From Uranotaenia lowii (taxonomy: Eukaryota; Arthropoda; Insecta; Diptera; Culicidae): a stretch of DNA of 64,000 nucleotides. Below, piece after piece: positions 42,701 through 53,525 of the stretch. How positions within the stretch are numbered: the stretch's first letter is position 1; every line of letters starts with the position of its first letter. The position numbers and the translations under genes were made by a program. The stretch lies in the NCBI RefSeq assembly GCF_029784155.1, contig NC_073693.1:310845304-310909303 (forward strand), read 5' to 3'. The notes beneath the pieces were generated by a model. That model searched no databases, was not told the DNA's origin, and was given only the letters and a program-made list of their open reading frames with translations.

Positions 42701-44287
42701 TATGCCTTTTCTCCTGTGCGAGAAGACTTCGCATGACACATGACTGGGTGTAGGTCGGATAGCAATTTTTCCCACGTTTTCTTTATGCGACTGGGGGGCA
42801 GGACGATTTAAAGAATATTCCGGCAGAAAAGAAAAGAAACCTGTCAGGAGCGCCATCTACTTAACAGTATGGGGTTGGTTGTTGACGATTTCACGTTCGA
42901 CGGTTAACGCGACACACACATGAACTCTCGCACTTATCTGATGATGAAGCCGACACGAGATGAAGATTTATGTTGTGGGAGATACATTTTTGCTTCTTCC
43001 TCGTTGTCTGAGATAACGTGACGGGCCCTTTTGGGAAATTCAGTATTCGTTGGGAAATTTTACTGAATCTTAGGTTAAAAAAAACGTTGAGCTTCAGAAG
43101 ATTCATTTCTTCTAAATTTATTCTAGAAAAATAATTAAATAAGTTATCGATTCTAGTAGATTTCTTAAAAAAAATATTTTTGGGAAATCACTGAAGTTTA
43201 TTCTTATTTTTATTGATTTTTTTTTTCGCTAGTCTGTTTTCCCAATCAACATTGAAGCAGTAAAAATTTAAATTTTTGATTGCTGATGTAGTTAAACTGG
43301 TATTAACCTTACCACCATGAACTTGCAAGAAAAAAACCATTTTTCGAGGAAAAATTCTTCACGGAAGCCCCTGGTGACAACTCGTAGCGCCTGGAGGTTG
43401 CGTTTAAGCTCACGTTCCCATGAATTATGGGTTTGAATTTTTGCGGTATCACATCGAAAAGAGGCTGACAACGAGCCAACCTCTCTTCAGGTTCCTCCGT
43501 GGCTGGCTTGGCCAAGGACAGAATCGTTGTCTTCAATTCCGCACCAGCCCACGCCACAAAAAGACAATCCGGATATCAATGATGTGCTGCTGCTGGGAAG
43601 ATGAGGGATGCTGCGGTAGTGAAATTCACGATCCACTGACTGGGTGCGAACGCTATCAAAACAATGATGTCATGTTTGGAGAATTCAATTTGTTCTCTTG
43701 GTTTTATTTGAGCCCTCTACTCGATTTCCATTCCAGTGCCGTGTGCGTCGTCGTCGTCGTCGTTCGTTTGTTGACGGGGGAGGAATTTCAAAACGAACAT
43801 GGATGCTGTCTGGGGTGCTTTATTCTTTATTTAAGCTGGGGCGGATTGGTGGAGTTTATATTTGCAACATGATTTGCATTTTATACGCAACGCAACCCAA
43901 CGATGATGGTGTGCTGATATCTGGCTCTGGCTGGCTGCTCGGAACATGAAATGTCAATCCAGTGCGGCTGTAGGTAATGATTGTGGCAGATTCCTCTTCT
44001 GCTCCTGGAACATCTTGACAATTTACAACTTGGTTTCGCAATTTGCAAGAATTGAAAATTTATTGATAAAGCTAATTCTGAGTAAAAAATTTAAAATATT
44101 TATCTTCATTTACGAAGCTTTCTTTTTACTCACTGTGGTCATGGTATTTATTCAAATCCTGAAATTTAGTTATGATACTCTTTCTGTGAGCTGGTGGTTT
44201 TAGCATTTGTAAGATGCCATCATATTCTTGGAAATAGTACGCCTTAGTTTTAAGTAAATTAGATCTCTTCAAAGAAACATATCACAC
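42701..44287. other. Intergenic, with a GC-richer unexplained block at about 43370-44030
   Basis: Within AT-rich surroundings, about 650 bases have raised GC content and a (GTC)n/CGTCGT run near 43748-43768. A 150-codon plus-strand frame (43420-43872) and an 82-codon minus-strand frame (43309-43557) overlap; neither has recognisable domains. It could be a regulatory region, UTR or unknown exon. Confidence 0.35.
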
Positions 44288-44837
44288 TGAGTTCCCTATA
44301 TTAGGGTGGCAGCCAAACGGGTTATGTCGAAAGGTAAGAATGCCACAGTGTGGTAAATTCCTGGAAAAAAGGGTTATGTCGAATTTTGCAAATGATATGT
44401 CTACCGACATTTTGTAAATTAGCTCAAAATACTGACCTGTGAAATATTTCAGCTCAATCGGACTTGATTTAGAGATGCCTAAAAGTGCTCAAAGTTTCGG
44501 AAACCGAGAAAATCTATATTTTAATTTTGATTCCAAATGACTTAGAAATGCATGCAACGTAGAGATCTGGTGTTATCTCGAAAACAAAATTGGTCAAAAA
44601 TAAAATTTTTTAACTTACGGTTTTTAAAAAACCGGCCGTTTTTCGGAAAAACGACTATTTATGTACCAGAAAGTCGATTTTTTTTCTTTCGAGAAAATGC
44701 CAGGTTTCGGCTTTTTATTCATTTTTAAGTCATTTGGTATCAAAATTAAAATTGATATTTCCGATTTCCTTTCCCCCCCTCAACCCCCCTCTCCTTTAAT
44801 GATTTTTGAGGGTAAAAAAAACGAAACTTTGAGAGCC
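44288..44837. other. Unclassified repeat-like sequence
   Basis: This starts near AGGGTGGCAGCC and contains two GGGTTATGTCGAA words, typical of insect repeats. No terminal repeat or target duplication could be established. Confidence 0.3.
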
Positions 44838-45180
44838 TTTTTTTAATATTTGTAGCGGCCCACCACACTCCCCCATACCAAAAGGCTTCATTTAGCCCCC
44901 TGGAAATGGACGCTACTGTTCTCAGCAGGTCTGGCAGCAGAAACAACAACAAAAAATCTAATACGCGACGCGAGTAAAACACTTCTCGTGCTGAGAACTC
45001 AAAGTTTATAATTTAATGCGAGGATATGTGGCGAAGTAAGTTAAACTAATTTATATTTTAAATCTCAATGGAAAGAGATTTCCTTTTAAGAGATTCATTT
45101 TTAAGAAAATTTTAAATATTTATGTAAAAAGTAATACTAAAATTAATAGATTAAAATTAAAAGATTAAGTTTTAACTATA
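44838..45180 (-). mobile_element. LINE family D 3' UTR fragment (copy 1)
   Basis: The segment starting TGTAGCGGCCCACCACACTC and containing TGGACGCTACTGTTCTCAGCA and AATCTCAATGGAAA matches the 3' UTR of the LINE at 51237-52108. A short T run precedes it. Only 3' UTR is preserved. Confidence 0.75.
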
Positions 45181-45224
45181 ATTTAACCCTCATCCGCATT
45201 AGATTTCATTACCCTAATCAGCAC

Positions 45225-47383
45225 TTGTGGTGTCAATTTGACACCACAAGCTCAAATCGTTATAACTTTTGGCGTGTTAGACCGATTCAAACAAAACTTA
45301 CATCAAAAGAAACCTTGTAATGTCAGTAAAATATCGGTATCGAATTTTGAATACGGCGAATGCGCCAACTGTAAACAAATCCAGATTATCACATAAATGC
45401 GTTAAACTCTTTATTTTACATCCGAAAATATGATCTCCTTTTAATTTTTCTTATTTTAGTAAAGTTAAATTTAATTTTTTAAATAAGGCGAATAGCTTTT
45501 TTTATGAGTGTGTAATCCCACAGTTCATTCGCCCATTTCCCCTCAAAATTTCGTCGCGAACAAAAGGGCCAATAGTTATTTCGAGATGGAAAAAGGGCAC
45601 TGAAGTTTTTGAAATTTGTTTTCCCAGGACGAGGAGAAGCACAAATCAGCATTTATAAGATCGTTGAATGTGCTAATGTGTTAATGTGATCATTTGGACC
45701 CGCTTTCAAGCCGAAATTTGCTGGAATATTGCTTCTTTAATGAGTGATCCAAAAGGCGAACAGTCATTCTGCAACTCAAAAGGGCGATCCAATTTGGCGA
45801 ATGAACAAAATGAGAGCATCAGTCTGTGGTAAAAGGGCCCACAGTTATATTTATTAATTTTTTGAAGTAATTAGTACGGAAAAGCTATATTGATCGATCG
45901 GGTGATGAAATTAAATCAATTTGAAAGCATTTTAGCGACTTATTTAGGAAAATGATTGTACGCAGCTAAAAAGGAAATTGATTTTATTTTCTGAAACTTG
46001 GAATGCGTTTTTCTCAAAACAAAAGTCTTGGCGCATTCGCCGTTTTCAAAATTCGATACCGATATGTTTAGAACATTATATACAGCTAAAGTTACAAGTT
46101 TTCTCGTTATTCAGCATGAGAGAAAAAAAATCTGAAAACACATGCCTCACAAAAACTGCTGTAGTTCATATATTACACGTCCAAAAAAATATTTGCCTTA
46201 TGCATATGAAAGCTGAAGTTAATGTCTACATCATGAAGACAAGAAATATTTTTTTTAAATTTTTTTTAATGAAATGGTCACAAAAAGTTCAAAAAAGTGG
46301 TCTAAAAAACCTACTTTTCATTCGATTGCTAGTAAATACTGTTTGAGCGATGGTAGAGTTTTAGAAAAAATATCACAACAAACTTTATTAAAATTCTAAC
46401 ATTTTGCGGTCTTTAGATTTTTGATGCAACAAAAATTGAAATTTCATCTGTTTTTGTGGTCCACCGTAAGGTTGTACCCGGATTTTCAGTGCTTTTACTT
46501 TGTTTGGACCAATCAAAAGTATATTAATTGAAAAGCTAATTTAATCAACATTCTAGTGAGGTGCAACAAATCACGCTGTGAGATTTCACAAAAATATGAA
46601 AATTATAAACGTAAAATCATTCCTGAATTTCTAGAACTACAAGCACCGCGTCCAGCAAAACGTGTTTGTTTGCTCTCCGAGTAGGTACGGTGGGTGGTGA
46701 TTTGGTCAGAGAGCGAAGCCGACAGACCAAGAAATGCACGACACGCATCGTTATTTCGTCTCTCGGCTTGGCTCTCTGCCCGAATCACCACCCACCGTAC
46801 CTACTCGGAGAGCAAACAACTTGATTGGTCCAAACAAAGTAAAAGCACTGAAAATCCGGGTACAACCTTACGGTGGACCACAAAAACAGATGAAATTTCA
46901 ATTTGTAAAAAAATTGCGCAAAGTAGTGAACTTTGAAAAATTCCAGTAATTTCAATTTTTGTTGCATCAAAAATCTAAAGACAGCAAAATATTAGAATTT
47001 TAATAAAGTTTGTTGTGATATTTTTTCTAAAACTCTACCATCGCTCAAACAGTATTTATTAGCAATCGAATGAAAAGTAGGTTTTTTAGACCACTTTTTC
47101 GAACTTTTTGTGACCATGTCATTAAAAAAAATTTTAAAAAATATTTCTTGTCTTCATGATGTAGGCATTAACTTCAGCTTTCATATGCATAAGGTGTTTT
47201 TTCGGATTTTTTTTCTTTCATGCTGAATAACGAGAAAACTTGTAACTTTAGCTGTATATAATGTTCTAAACATATTTTACTGACATTACAAGGTTTCTAT
47301 TGATATAAGTTTTATATGAAGTTCATAATAATTCAAACGACTTAAATAGATTTTACTTTTGTGGTGTCAAAATGACACCAAAA
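45225..47383. repeat. Long foldback palindrome, about 2.16 kb
   Basis: Nearly the whole stretch is an inverted repeat. The outer ends are near-palindromic GGTGTCA-TGACACC clusters (45225-45249 and 47357-47383). The inner arms meet around 46703-46783 with CTCTCCGAGTAGGTACGG facing its complement. Arm-specific differences are a 727-bp element (45335-46061) and about 155 bp (46517-46671) on the left, and about 60 bp near 46897-46957 on the right. It is a foldback-type transposon or a local inverted duplication. Confidence 0.8.
45335..46061. mobile_element. TIR element with 4-bp TSD ATAT inserted in the left palindrome arm, 727 bp
   Basis: The 34-bp inverted ends start CGGTATCGAATTTTGA and differ at one base. 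ATAT lies at 45331-45334 and 46062-46065. The right palindrome arm has the uninterrupted site (complement of TAAAATATGTTTAG), which proves the insertion boundaries. The subterminal sequence resembles the ATTT element at 15232-18223. No transposase was seen. Confidence 0.9.
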
Positions 47384-47514
47384 GTCGGAAAAGGGAGTTT
47401 TTTTGTCCAGGCTTCCAGGGTTCGTCCATAAAAAAAAGTAAAGATGCAATATTGAAGAACTTTTGAATTCATTTAGGGTCCCCGAAGAAATTTTTGTATT
47501 TTGAAGCTTCTGAA

Positions 47515-48118
47515 AAAAGTTACAAGCCTTGAAGATGATTTAAGTGACGAGTATTATGTGTTCGTATTCCCGTTGTGAAATGTAGGTTTTGAATAGAAGT
47601 TGACGAATGCAGGTTATCAAAAACATACAATATAGTTTGGATATCACAAAGATCTGATAAGGGTAAGATATTATGGACTTTAGATGAATAAATAAACCTA
47701 GTTTGATGCAACAAAGGAAGATTGTAAATATTTTTCAAGCATCTATTTGGCAAAGTTTGAAGTATATGTAAGTGCGAAAGAGATGCTCGTCCCCAGACTG
47801 TTATAAGATAGTGAAATAAAGAGTGAATGAATGCAAAATAGAATTTTTAAAGAACATGTTGTGGCACAAAGTTCTTCAATCTCCACAGAGGGGAGAAATT
47901 ATTTTTTCCAAATGTTGTGTATAACAACTCCAGGAAAGAGTAGGTACTGTCTAAATGAATACCTAAGTATTTGAAGGGTTTCATCTATTGTATGGCAAAC
48001 TGATTCATATGTGGATCTCTGTGTTGTGATATTACTTTCCTGGATGAATAACATGTATTTAGTTTTTTCGTAGTTTAAAGAGAGCAGATTGCTATTTAAA
48101 AATGTAGATAGCAGTTTA
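47515..48118 (-). pseudogene. LINE family D fragment (copy 2), RT C-terminal region
   Basis: The minus strand shows LNYEKTKYMLF at the 5' side and RCLKNIYNLPLLHQTRF, HNILPLSDLCDIQT and LHFTTGIRTHNTRH near 47750-47525. These are close to the LINE at 51662-52108. Several frameshifts are evident. It abuts a truncated mariner at its 5' side. Confidence 0.8.
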
Positions 48119-48121
48119 AAA

Positions 48122-48910
48122 TCATATTCCAGGTTTGCTTCCAGGTTCCATGCTGCTTTTCAAGCCACAGGTACAGATGGCTTGCCAAACCAAATATTTC
48201 TTCGCGAACTTTGACAGTTTCATGTGCTTGCAAATATCTGCTACCTTTCCCCTTCCTTTTGCCGTATAAAACTCCTGTCCTTGAAGCTGCTTGTAGTCGG
48301 CTTTGACGTAGGTTTCGTCGTCCATTACAACGCAGTCAAACTTCGTCAGCATCGTCGTGTACAGCCTCCGGGATCGCGCTTTGGCCGTCGTATTTTGTTT
48401 ATCATCGCGATTTCGAGTCATTACCTTCTTGTAAGTCGATAGTCCGGCTCGTTTTTTGGCTCGATGCACGGTTGTAGACGATACACCAAGCTTATTTGCG
48501 GCATCTCGGAGAGAGAGGTTAGGGTTTCGCTTGAAACTACCGGCAACTCTCTCAGTCGTCTCAGTGGCTTCCGGTTTTCGATTCCCCCCGATCCAGACTT
48601 CCTGGCTGTCGACAAACGTTTCCCAAACACTTTAATTACATTTGTAACGGTTGATTTGGCAACTTTTAGCGATTTTGCCAGCTTTGCGTGCGAGTAGCTC
48701 CGATTTTCGCGATGCGCGAGCAAAATTTTGATACGCTGCTCTTCTTCCTTGGACGGCATTTTGACAACTAAAGAGTGAATTCCAAAATCAAAATAGGAGC
48801 AACATTCTACACACACATCTTCAAAATGAGGGGTGTTCAGGTTTTTTAAAAGCAAAATTTAAAGAAATGCGTCAAGTTGATATTTACCAAATTTTGACCG
48901 TATCACCCTT
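48122..48910 (-). pseudogene. Truncated Tc1/mariner element with broken transposase
   Basis: The minus-strand end AAGGGTGATACGGTCAAAAT at 48910-48891 is a mosquito mariner-type terminus preceded by TA (48911-48912). The transposase starts near 48759 (MPSKEEEQRIKILLAH), with helix-turn-helix regions (YSHAKLAKSLKVAKSTVTNV). A frameshift lies near 48470, then comes catalytic-domain sequence AKKRAGLSTYKKV, CVVMDDETYV (first catalytic Asp) and KKYLVWQAICTCGLK. The rest, including the second Asp and the Glu, is lost where LINE D sequence begins. It resembles the DD37E-type group; this assignment is tentative. Confidence 0.85.
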
Positions 48911-48912
48911 TA

Positions 48913-49040
48913 TCCAAAGTTTTCTATCTGAAGCGAATATTCAAAATTCCTTAGTGCCTTGGCAAATGAAGATCTTTTGTTTTAACAGTCAGCAAAAATG
49001 GAGTCCCAAAATGTAATTAATTTTGCAGGAAAACAGCAAA
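48913..49040. other. Short spacer before the Helitron
   Basis: AT-rich spacer with no feature, ending in A directly before the Helitron TC end. Confidence 0.4.
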
Positions 49041-49535
49041 TCTTATATATAAAAATGAAGGCGTTTTCTCTGTAATAACATCACGTATGAATGGTCGGTC
49101 GGAATGAAGTGAAATTTGATGTCTAAAGGTTTTTTGGGTCAGAGATGGTTTGTATAATAATTTCAAGGATCTCACTTTTTATGAAAGGGGGGTCCCCATA
49201 CAAAATTATCTCTTTACATCTTATATATAAAAATGGAGGCGTTTTCTTTGTAACAACATCACGTATGAATGGTCGGTCGGAATGTAGTGAAATTTGGTGT
49301 CTGAGAGTTTTTTGGGTCAGAGATGGTTTGTATAATAGTTTCAAGAATCTCACTTTTTATGAAAGGGGGGTCCCCATACAAAATTATCTTTTTTTCAGCA
49401 CATCTTATATATAAAAATGGAAGCTTTTCCTTTGTAATCATCACGTACGATGAAGTTAAGAACGTTAGGATGAAATAAAACTTTAATAACGATTTATTTA
49501 TTTAATGGTAAAACGAAGTTTACCGGGACAGCTAG
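49041..49535 (+). mobile_element. Non-autonomous Helitron, 495 bp, with triplicated 5' end
   Basis: It begins TCTTATATATAAAAATG and ends CTAG, inserted between A (49040) and T (49536) without target duplication. A hairpin (GGTAAA 49507-49512 / TTTACC 49519-49524) lies 11 nt before the end. These are the Helitron hallmarks. The 5' terminal module of about 180 bp is repeated: 49041, about 49218 and about 49400 (partial). Confidence 0.85.
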
Positions 49536-49930
49536 TATATCAATAAAAGTGGATAAAACATACCGGAACATGAATTAAATTCATTTTAGGACCGATACAC
49601 TAACGCATCTGTGAGTTAGTTTGGAAAAAGCATTGCGTTTAATTTTATCACAAACGTATCGTTGCTTTTTACCGAATTTTTTTAACTTTTCCACTTTCAA
49701 CTGGAATTTGTTAGGCACTATTTCAATGATGCGATAACTGATAATTTTTAAAGATATACATATTTTTCTAGGGCAAACTCTGGTGAAATCCGTTTGCACT
49801 TGCCCCGGTGTACCTTATGTTGTATTTTAGTATTATTGGCTAAGTTTAGATAAGGTTTTTCTCTCCGTTAATTTTCACCCCAAATAAATTTTCCAAAATC
49901 CCATTGCTTCAAGAACTCTTTGGATTGTTT
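49536..49930. other. Intergenic, nothing recognised
   Basis: AT-rich sequence between the Helitron and the next TIR element, with no supported feature. Confidence 0.4.
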
Positions 49931-50941
49931 CTACACGGAAAATAAAAAAAAAAGTAAAATTTACCGAGATAGCAAGGTGAACGCTCGTGAAAGCCAAAAA
50001 GGTAAGTTCTACCTCTTCGAGGTGAAACTCACCTCACAGCGAGGTAAAATTGACCTTAATCGATGTTGGAAAAAAGGTACAATTCACCGATAAAAAAGGT
50101 GAATCTAACCTCGTAGCGAGGTGATGTTTACCTGAATTGAGCTCAATAAAAAAGTATAATTCACCTAGAAAAAAAGGTAAATCCAAATAAGATAAAACTT
50201 ACCTCGTAGCGAGGTGGAATTGACCAGGATTGAGCTAAACAAAGCGATACAATCATCTCGAACAAAAGAACTAACTGCCGAATCCATTTACTGAGGTTAA
50301 GCTGTTTTGTAACTCAGAAGGGAAGTTTTGTTTCGTGCCAATATGGAAAAATCGAAACAGAATGGTAAGTGTTTTCTTAGCTATTATTTAGTTGTGCTGG
50401 TTCTCATCATAATAATTTGCTTTTATTTCAGATCAGCCCAGCTTCGAGGTGTATTCCACGTCATCCTCCAGATATCATTCCGGAAAAGCCGGACCTGAAA
50501 AGCCTGGATAAGTCGCCATTATGGCGCGGAAGAACGCGAAGCCGAATTGCCACGAGCCTGGCGAAAAAAGGACTTTCCTCAATATTTTTTTTAAACAAGG
50601 TGATATATTTAAATAATGATATAATGAATTGTCCCTATTTATTTTTAAAATAAATAAAAATTTTTAAAAGAATTTTGTTTTCATTTTTATTGAAGAAACC
50701 AACCAAACCAACTAGCATTTACCTTTCAAATCATTGAATGGGAAAACGATATTATCTACTATTTTGCTATAGGTGAATGCGAAAAAGGTAAAATTTACCA
50801 TTTTTCTAGGTGAATTGGAAAAAGGTAAAATTTACCTTTTTGCTAGGTGAATGAAAAAAGGTAAAATTTACCTCGAAAGAGGGGTGGAAAAAAATCACCT
50901 CGCAAAAAGGTAAATTTTACCTTTTTTTATTTTCCGTGTAG
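49931..50941. mobile_element. TIR element rich in GGTAAATTTACC words, 1011 bp, with a small spliced ORF
   Basis: The inverted ends are CTACACGGAAAATA and its complement. Inside, dozens of AGGTGAA, ACCTCG and GGTAAAATTTACC-type words make both halves prone to folding. The central 300 bp is different: it holds a start codon, a GT-AG intron and an AATAAA. No clear target duplication was found, so the superfamily is unassigned. Confidence 0.7.
50343..50511 (+). CDS. Putative small spliced ORF inside the TIR element
   Basis: ATG at 50343 opens MEKSKQN; a consensus donor follows at 50365 (G|GTAAGT) and an acceptor after TTATTTCAG at 50431. Joining 50343-50364 to 50432-50511 gives a 33-residue peptide ending at TAA (50509-50511), rich in Ser, Lys and Pro. 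Alternatively, an ATG that is the last codon of the first exon (50362-50364) would splice into a longer basic frame (ISPASRCIPRHPPDIIPEK and onward, ending near 50653). AATAAA occurs about 140 nt downstream. No homologue was recognised. It could be a captured gene fragment or remnant of the element's own gene. Confidence 0.35.
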
Positions 50942-51236
50942 GTTATTAAATCTTATTTGCCAGAGTGTGACGCACAAAAAGTGAATCAGGGAAATGTCGT
51001 AATTACAAATATTGATGACATGTGTTTTTCGGCATTCATTAAGTTTGAATACGAATAAACTAAAATCAACAAACTTTCTTGTTTCAACATACATTATTCC
51101 GTCAATGGAATAAATTAAGAGAAATAATGAACTTGTTGTTGATGACAGAACAAAATTATAAATTCGCAAACACAGATGAATCAATAAACTGATACTAGTG
51201 TTAGCAAAGCCGATGAGAACAAGAATTAGCTAATCA
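50942..51236. other. Intergenic spacer
   Basis: AT-rich sequence without recognised features, up to the poly(A) tail of a minus-strand LINE. Confidence 0.4.
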
Positions 51237-52108
51237 TTTTTTTTTTTTTTTTTGTAGCGGCCCACCACACTCCCCCACACCAAAAGGCTCAATTGAGCCC
51301 CCTGGTAATGGACGCTACTGTTCTCAGCATGTCTGGCAGCAATGAATAATAAAAGTTAACGCGAGCAAATTTTAATCATGCTGAGAACACAAAATTGTTT
51401 AATGTCGTGCGAGGAAATGTATTATTTAACTAAATTGACAACAATATGAATCTCAATGGAAAATAATTTCCTTTGAAGAGATTCATTATACTATATTTAC
51501 TATTACACTAATTATATTTACTAATTTTATCAAGTTATGTTCAATAATTTAATAAGATAAAAATACAAACTACAATTTTTTAAAGAATAATAATATTAGA
51601 AATTAACGCTACAAATATGCAAAAGGTAAGCAAAACAAAGACTGGTTGATGATCGACTGTTTTAATGGTTCAATTTTTCTTTCAAAAGCTGTATCACTTT
51701 GGTTTTGAACATGGAACGATTGGTTATGTTTTTAATATCAGTTGGTAAGGTGTTGTATTTAGTAGGTCCAATAAACGAAATTCTTTTTTGCCCTAATGAT
51801 GTTGTGGATCGGCTTCGTTGCAAGAAATCTGACTGGCGAGTGTTATGAGTTCGCAACCCCGTAGTAAAATGGAGGTTTTGAATATTTTCAGTTGAGTGTA
51901 GATTATCATAGATATATATAACAGTTTGCAAATCACAGAGTTCAGATATTGGAAGAACGTTATGCGTTCTTAAAGAGTATAGCTGAAAGGTAGGGAATAA
52001 CAAAGGGAGTTTTAAGATGTTTTTCAAGCATTTGATACATTTCTCGAAGAAAAGAGAACAGACGGTGATATAAAATTGACAAAAAAAAACTTCAAGTATG
52101 ATGATCAT
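51237..52108 (-). pseudogene. LINE family D (copy 3): C-terminal RT region, 3' UTR and poly(A)
   Basis: A 17-base T run (51237-51253) is the minus-strand poly(A) tail. The 3' UTR spans 51254-51661 and matches 44838-45180. The open frame 52108-51662 encodes CLKNILKLPLLFPTFQLYSL, HNVLPISELCDLQTVIYIYD, LHFTTGLRTHNTRQ and RISFIGPTKYNTLPTDIKN, the C-terminal domain of a Jockey/CR1-like LINE ORF2. The copy is 5'-truncated at about 52110 but its remaining frame is clean, so it is fairly young. Confidence 0.85.
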
Positions 52109-52109
52109 T

Positions 52110-52576
52110 TAATAACTGTATATTTTCACTATATCATGTATAAAACCAAAGCCTCGTACAAACGTGGGATCCACACATCTTCGTCATTCGAAGACGAAAC
52201 CTGGAAAAATTGTTCCATCTGATATCCATAAACGCACCCTCTGAAGTTGCCAGCTGCTAAAAATTGGTGAGGCTAACAACAAAAATGTGATATGATGATA
52301 AGCCTCCCTCACAAAGTTTATAAGTAAAAGTAATCAATTATCCTAAAGGTAATCTTACGTTTTCATGATTTGGTATGGTTAATTACATACTAATGCTTCG
52401 ATTTATTGTATATGTTTGCGATTTGGAAGACATCACGTATTTGAACATTACTTTCACTAAGCTTATGGTAACTTTAGGTCGAATCAATGGACAATCGTAT
52501 CTTTTGTCTTATTGAAAAGGGATATTCCCCAAAGGGAAACAGTTAAGTACCTTACTCTAATACTCTTATTTGTTAG
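52110..52576. other. AT-rich spacer at the 3' side of the transporter gene
   Basis: No gene recognised. It borders the transporter polyadenylation signal. Confidence 0.4.
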
Positions 52577-52582
52577 TTTATT
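52577..52582 (-). promoter_or_regulatory. Polyadenylation signal of the sugar transporter
   Basis: AATAAA on the minus strand lies about 87 nt after the stop codon of the transporter gene. Confidence 0.55.
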
Positions 52583-52668
52583 ACAATTAACCATTGTAAT
52601 AGTGGCAACACTTGATCCAGTGTAGTCTTCAAAGATTCCTAGTTCATAATGATAGTCTAAGCCCCTTG

Positions 52669-53525
52669 TCAATCATCTTTGGCAAAATGCTGCTCTATTT
52701 CCTGGAAACTTTTGCCGAAGGTCTCCGGAACCCAGCCGTAGATGTAGATCATTCCGGCAAAGCTAGTGATGCCGTACACGTAGAAAATACCCTCGATGGA
52801 TACCAGCTCCAGAAGGTAGGGAAAAACTTTGACCACCGCAAACATCAGCACGTAGGCTACGGATACGACGAAACCTCCCAGTTTACCCTTAACGTCGGTG
52901 GGAAGAACCTCCCCGATCATGGTCCACGGGAGCACGAGGTATCCCAAGGCGCTGAAGCAAACGTAGCCTAGCACACAGGCAAGAAGAAAGTAACTACCGT
53001 AGGTGGGGTAACTTTCACGACCTGCCTTCCGAACGAAGTCCAGGTACAATGCTGCTACCACGGAAAATGAACCCATTAGGCAGGCTGAGATCAAAAGCAA
53101 CGGTCGACGGCCGTACTTCCGGGAAAATCTGAAAAAAGGTCAAAAATAAGTTTAAAGTATATTTTTAACAAATGGACTACAAACCCAGACGTCAGGATCG
53201 ACATGACGAACCGTATCAACCCTAAGAACACCAGTGCGTTGTACTCGTTGAAGCTCTGCGCTCGTGAGCCTCCGATTTCCATGAACACGTTCAAGGCATA
53301 GAAGATGAGCACGTAAGCTCCCGAAAGTTGTTGGAACAGAAACAGCAGCAGAAGCACCGAAAGTGGTCGATAAACCCTGGGATGAAGGTACGTTTTTAGC
53401 GAGAAGCTGGCCTGTTTTGCGGTTACGGCAACCGAGGTCGATCCGGCGGTTGAACCCTTTTCAACCGGACTTCGATGTGGACTACGTTCGGTTGCGATCA
53501 ACTGGCGGTACTGTTGATCGGCGAG
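52669..53525 (-). CDS. Facilitated trehalose/sugar transporter (Tret1-like, MFS), last two exons
   Basis: It encodes the C-terminal half of a 12-helix major facilitator sugar transporter of the plasma membrane, of the type that moves trehalose or glucose between haemolymph and cells. Exons are 53525-53185 and 53128-52669 (stop); the joined phase is exact (TCT GG|A TTT, giving [12 protein letters not shown]). The first exon has the cytosolic loop with [10 protein letters not shown] and the helix [18 protein letters not shown]. The second has the GRRPLL motif, several hydrophobic helices with [16 protein letters not shown], and the family end [16 protein letters not shown]. The N-terminal half is not found between 53526 and the window end, so the upstream intron is either longer than 10 kb or the gene is truncated. 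The transporter type is inferred from family motifs. Confidence 0.85.

Noticed and set aside
49918..50950. 3- or 4-bp target duplication for the CTACACGG element
   Set aside because: Flanks GTTT and GTTA do not match cleanly and the terminal base of the repeat is ambiguous.
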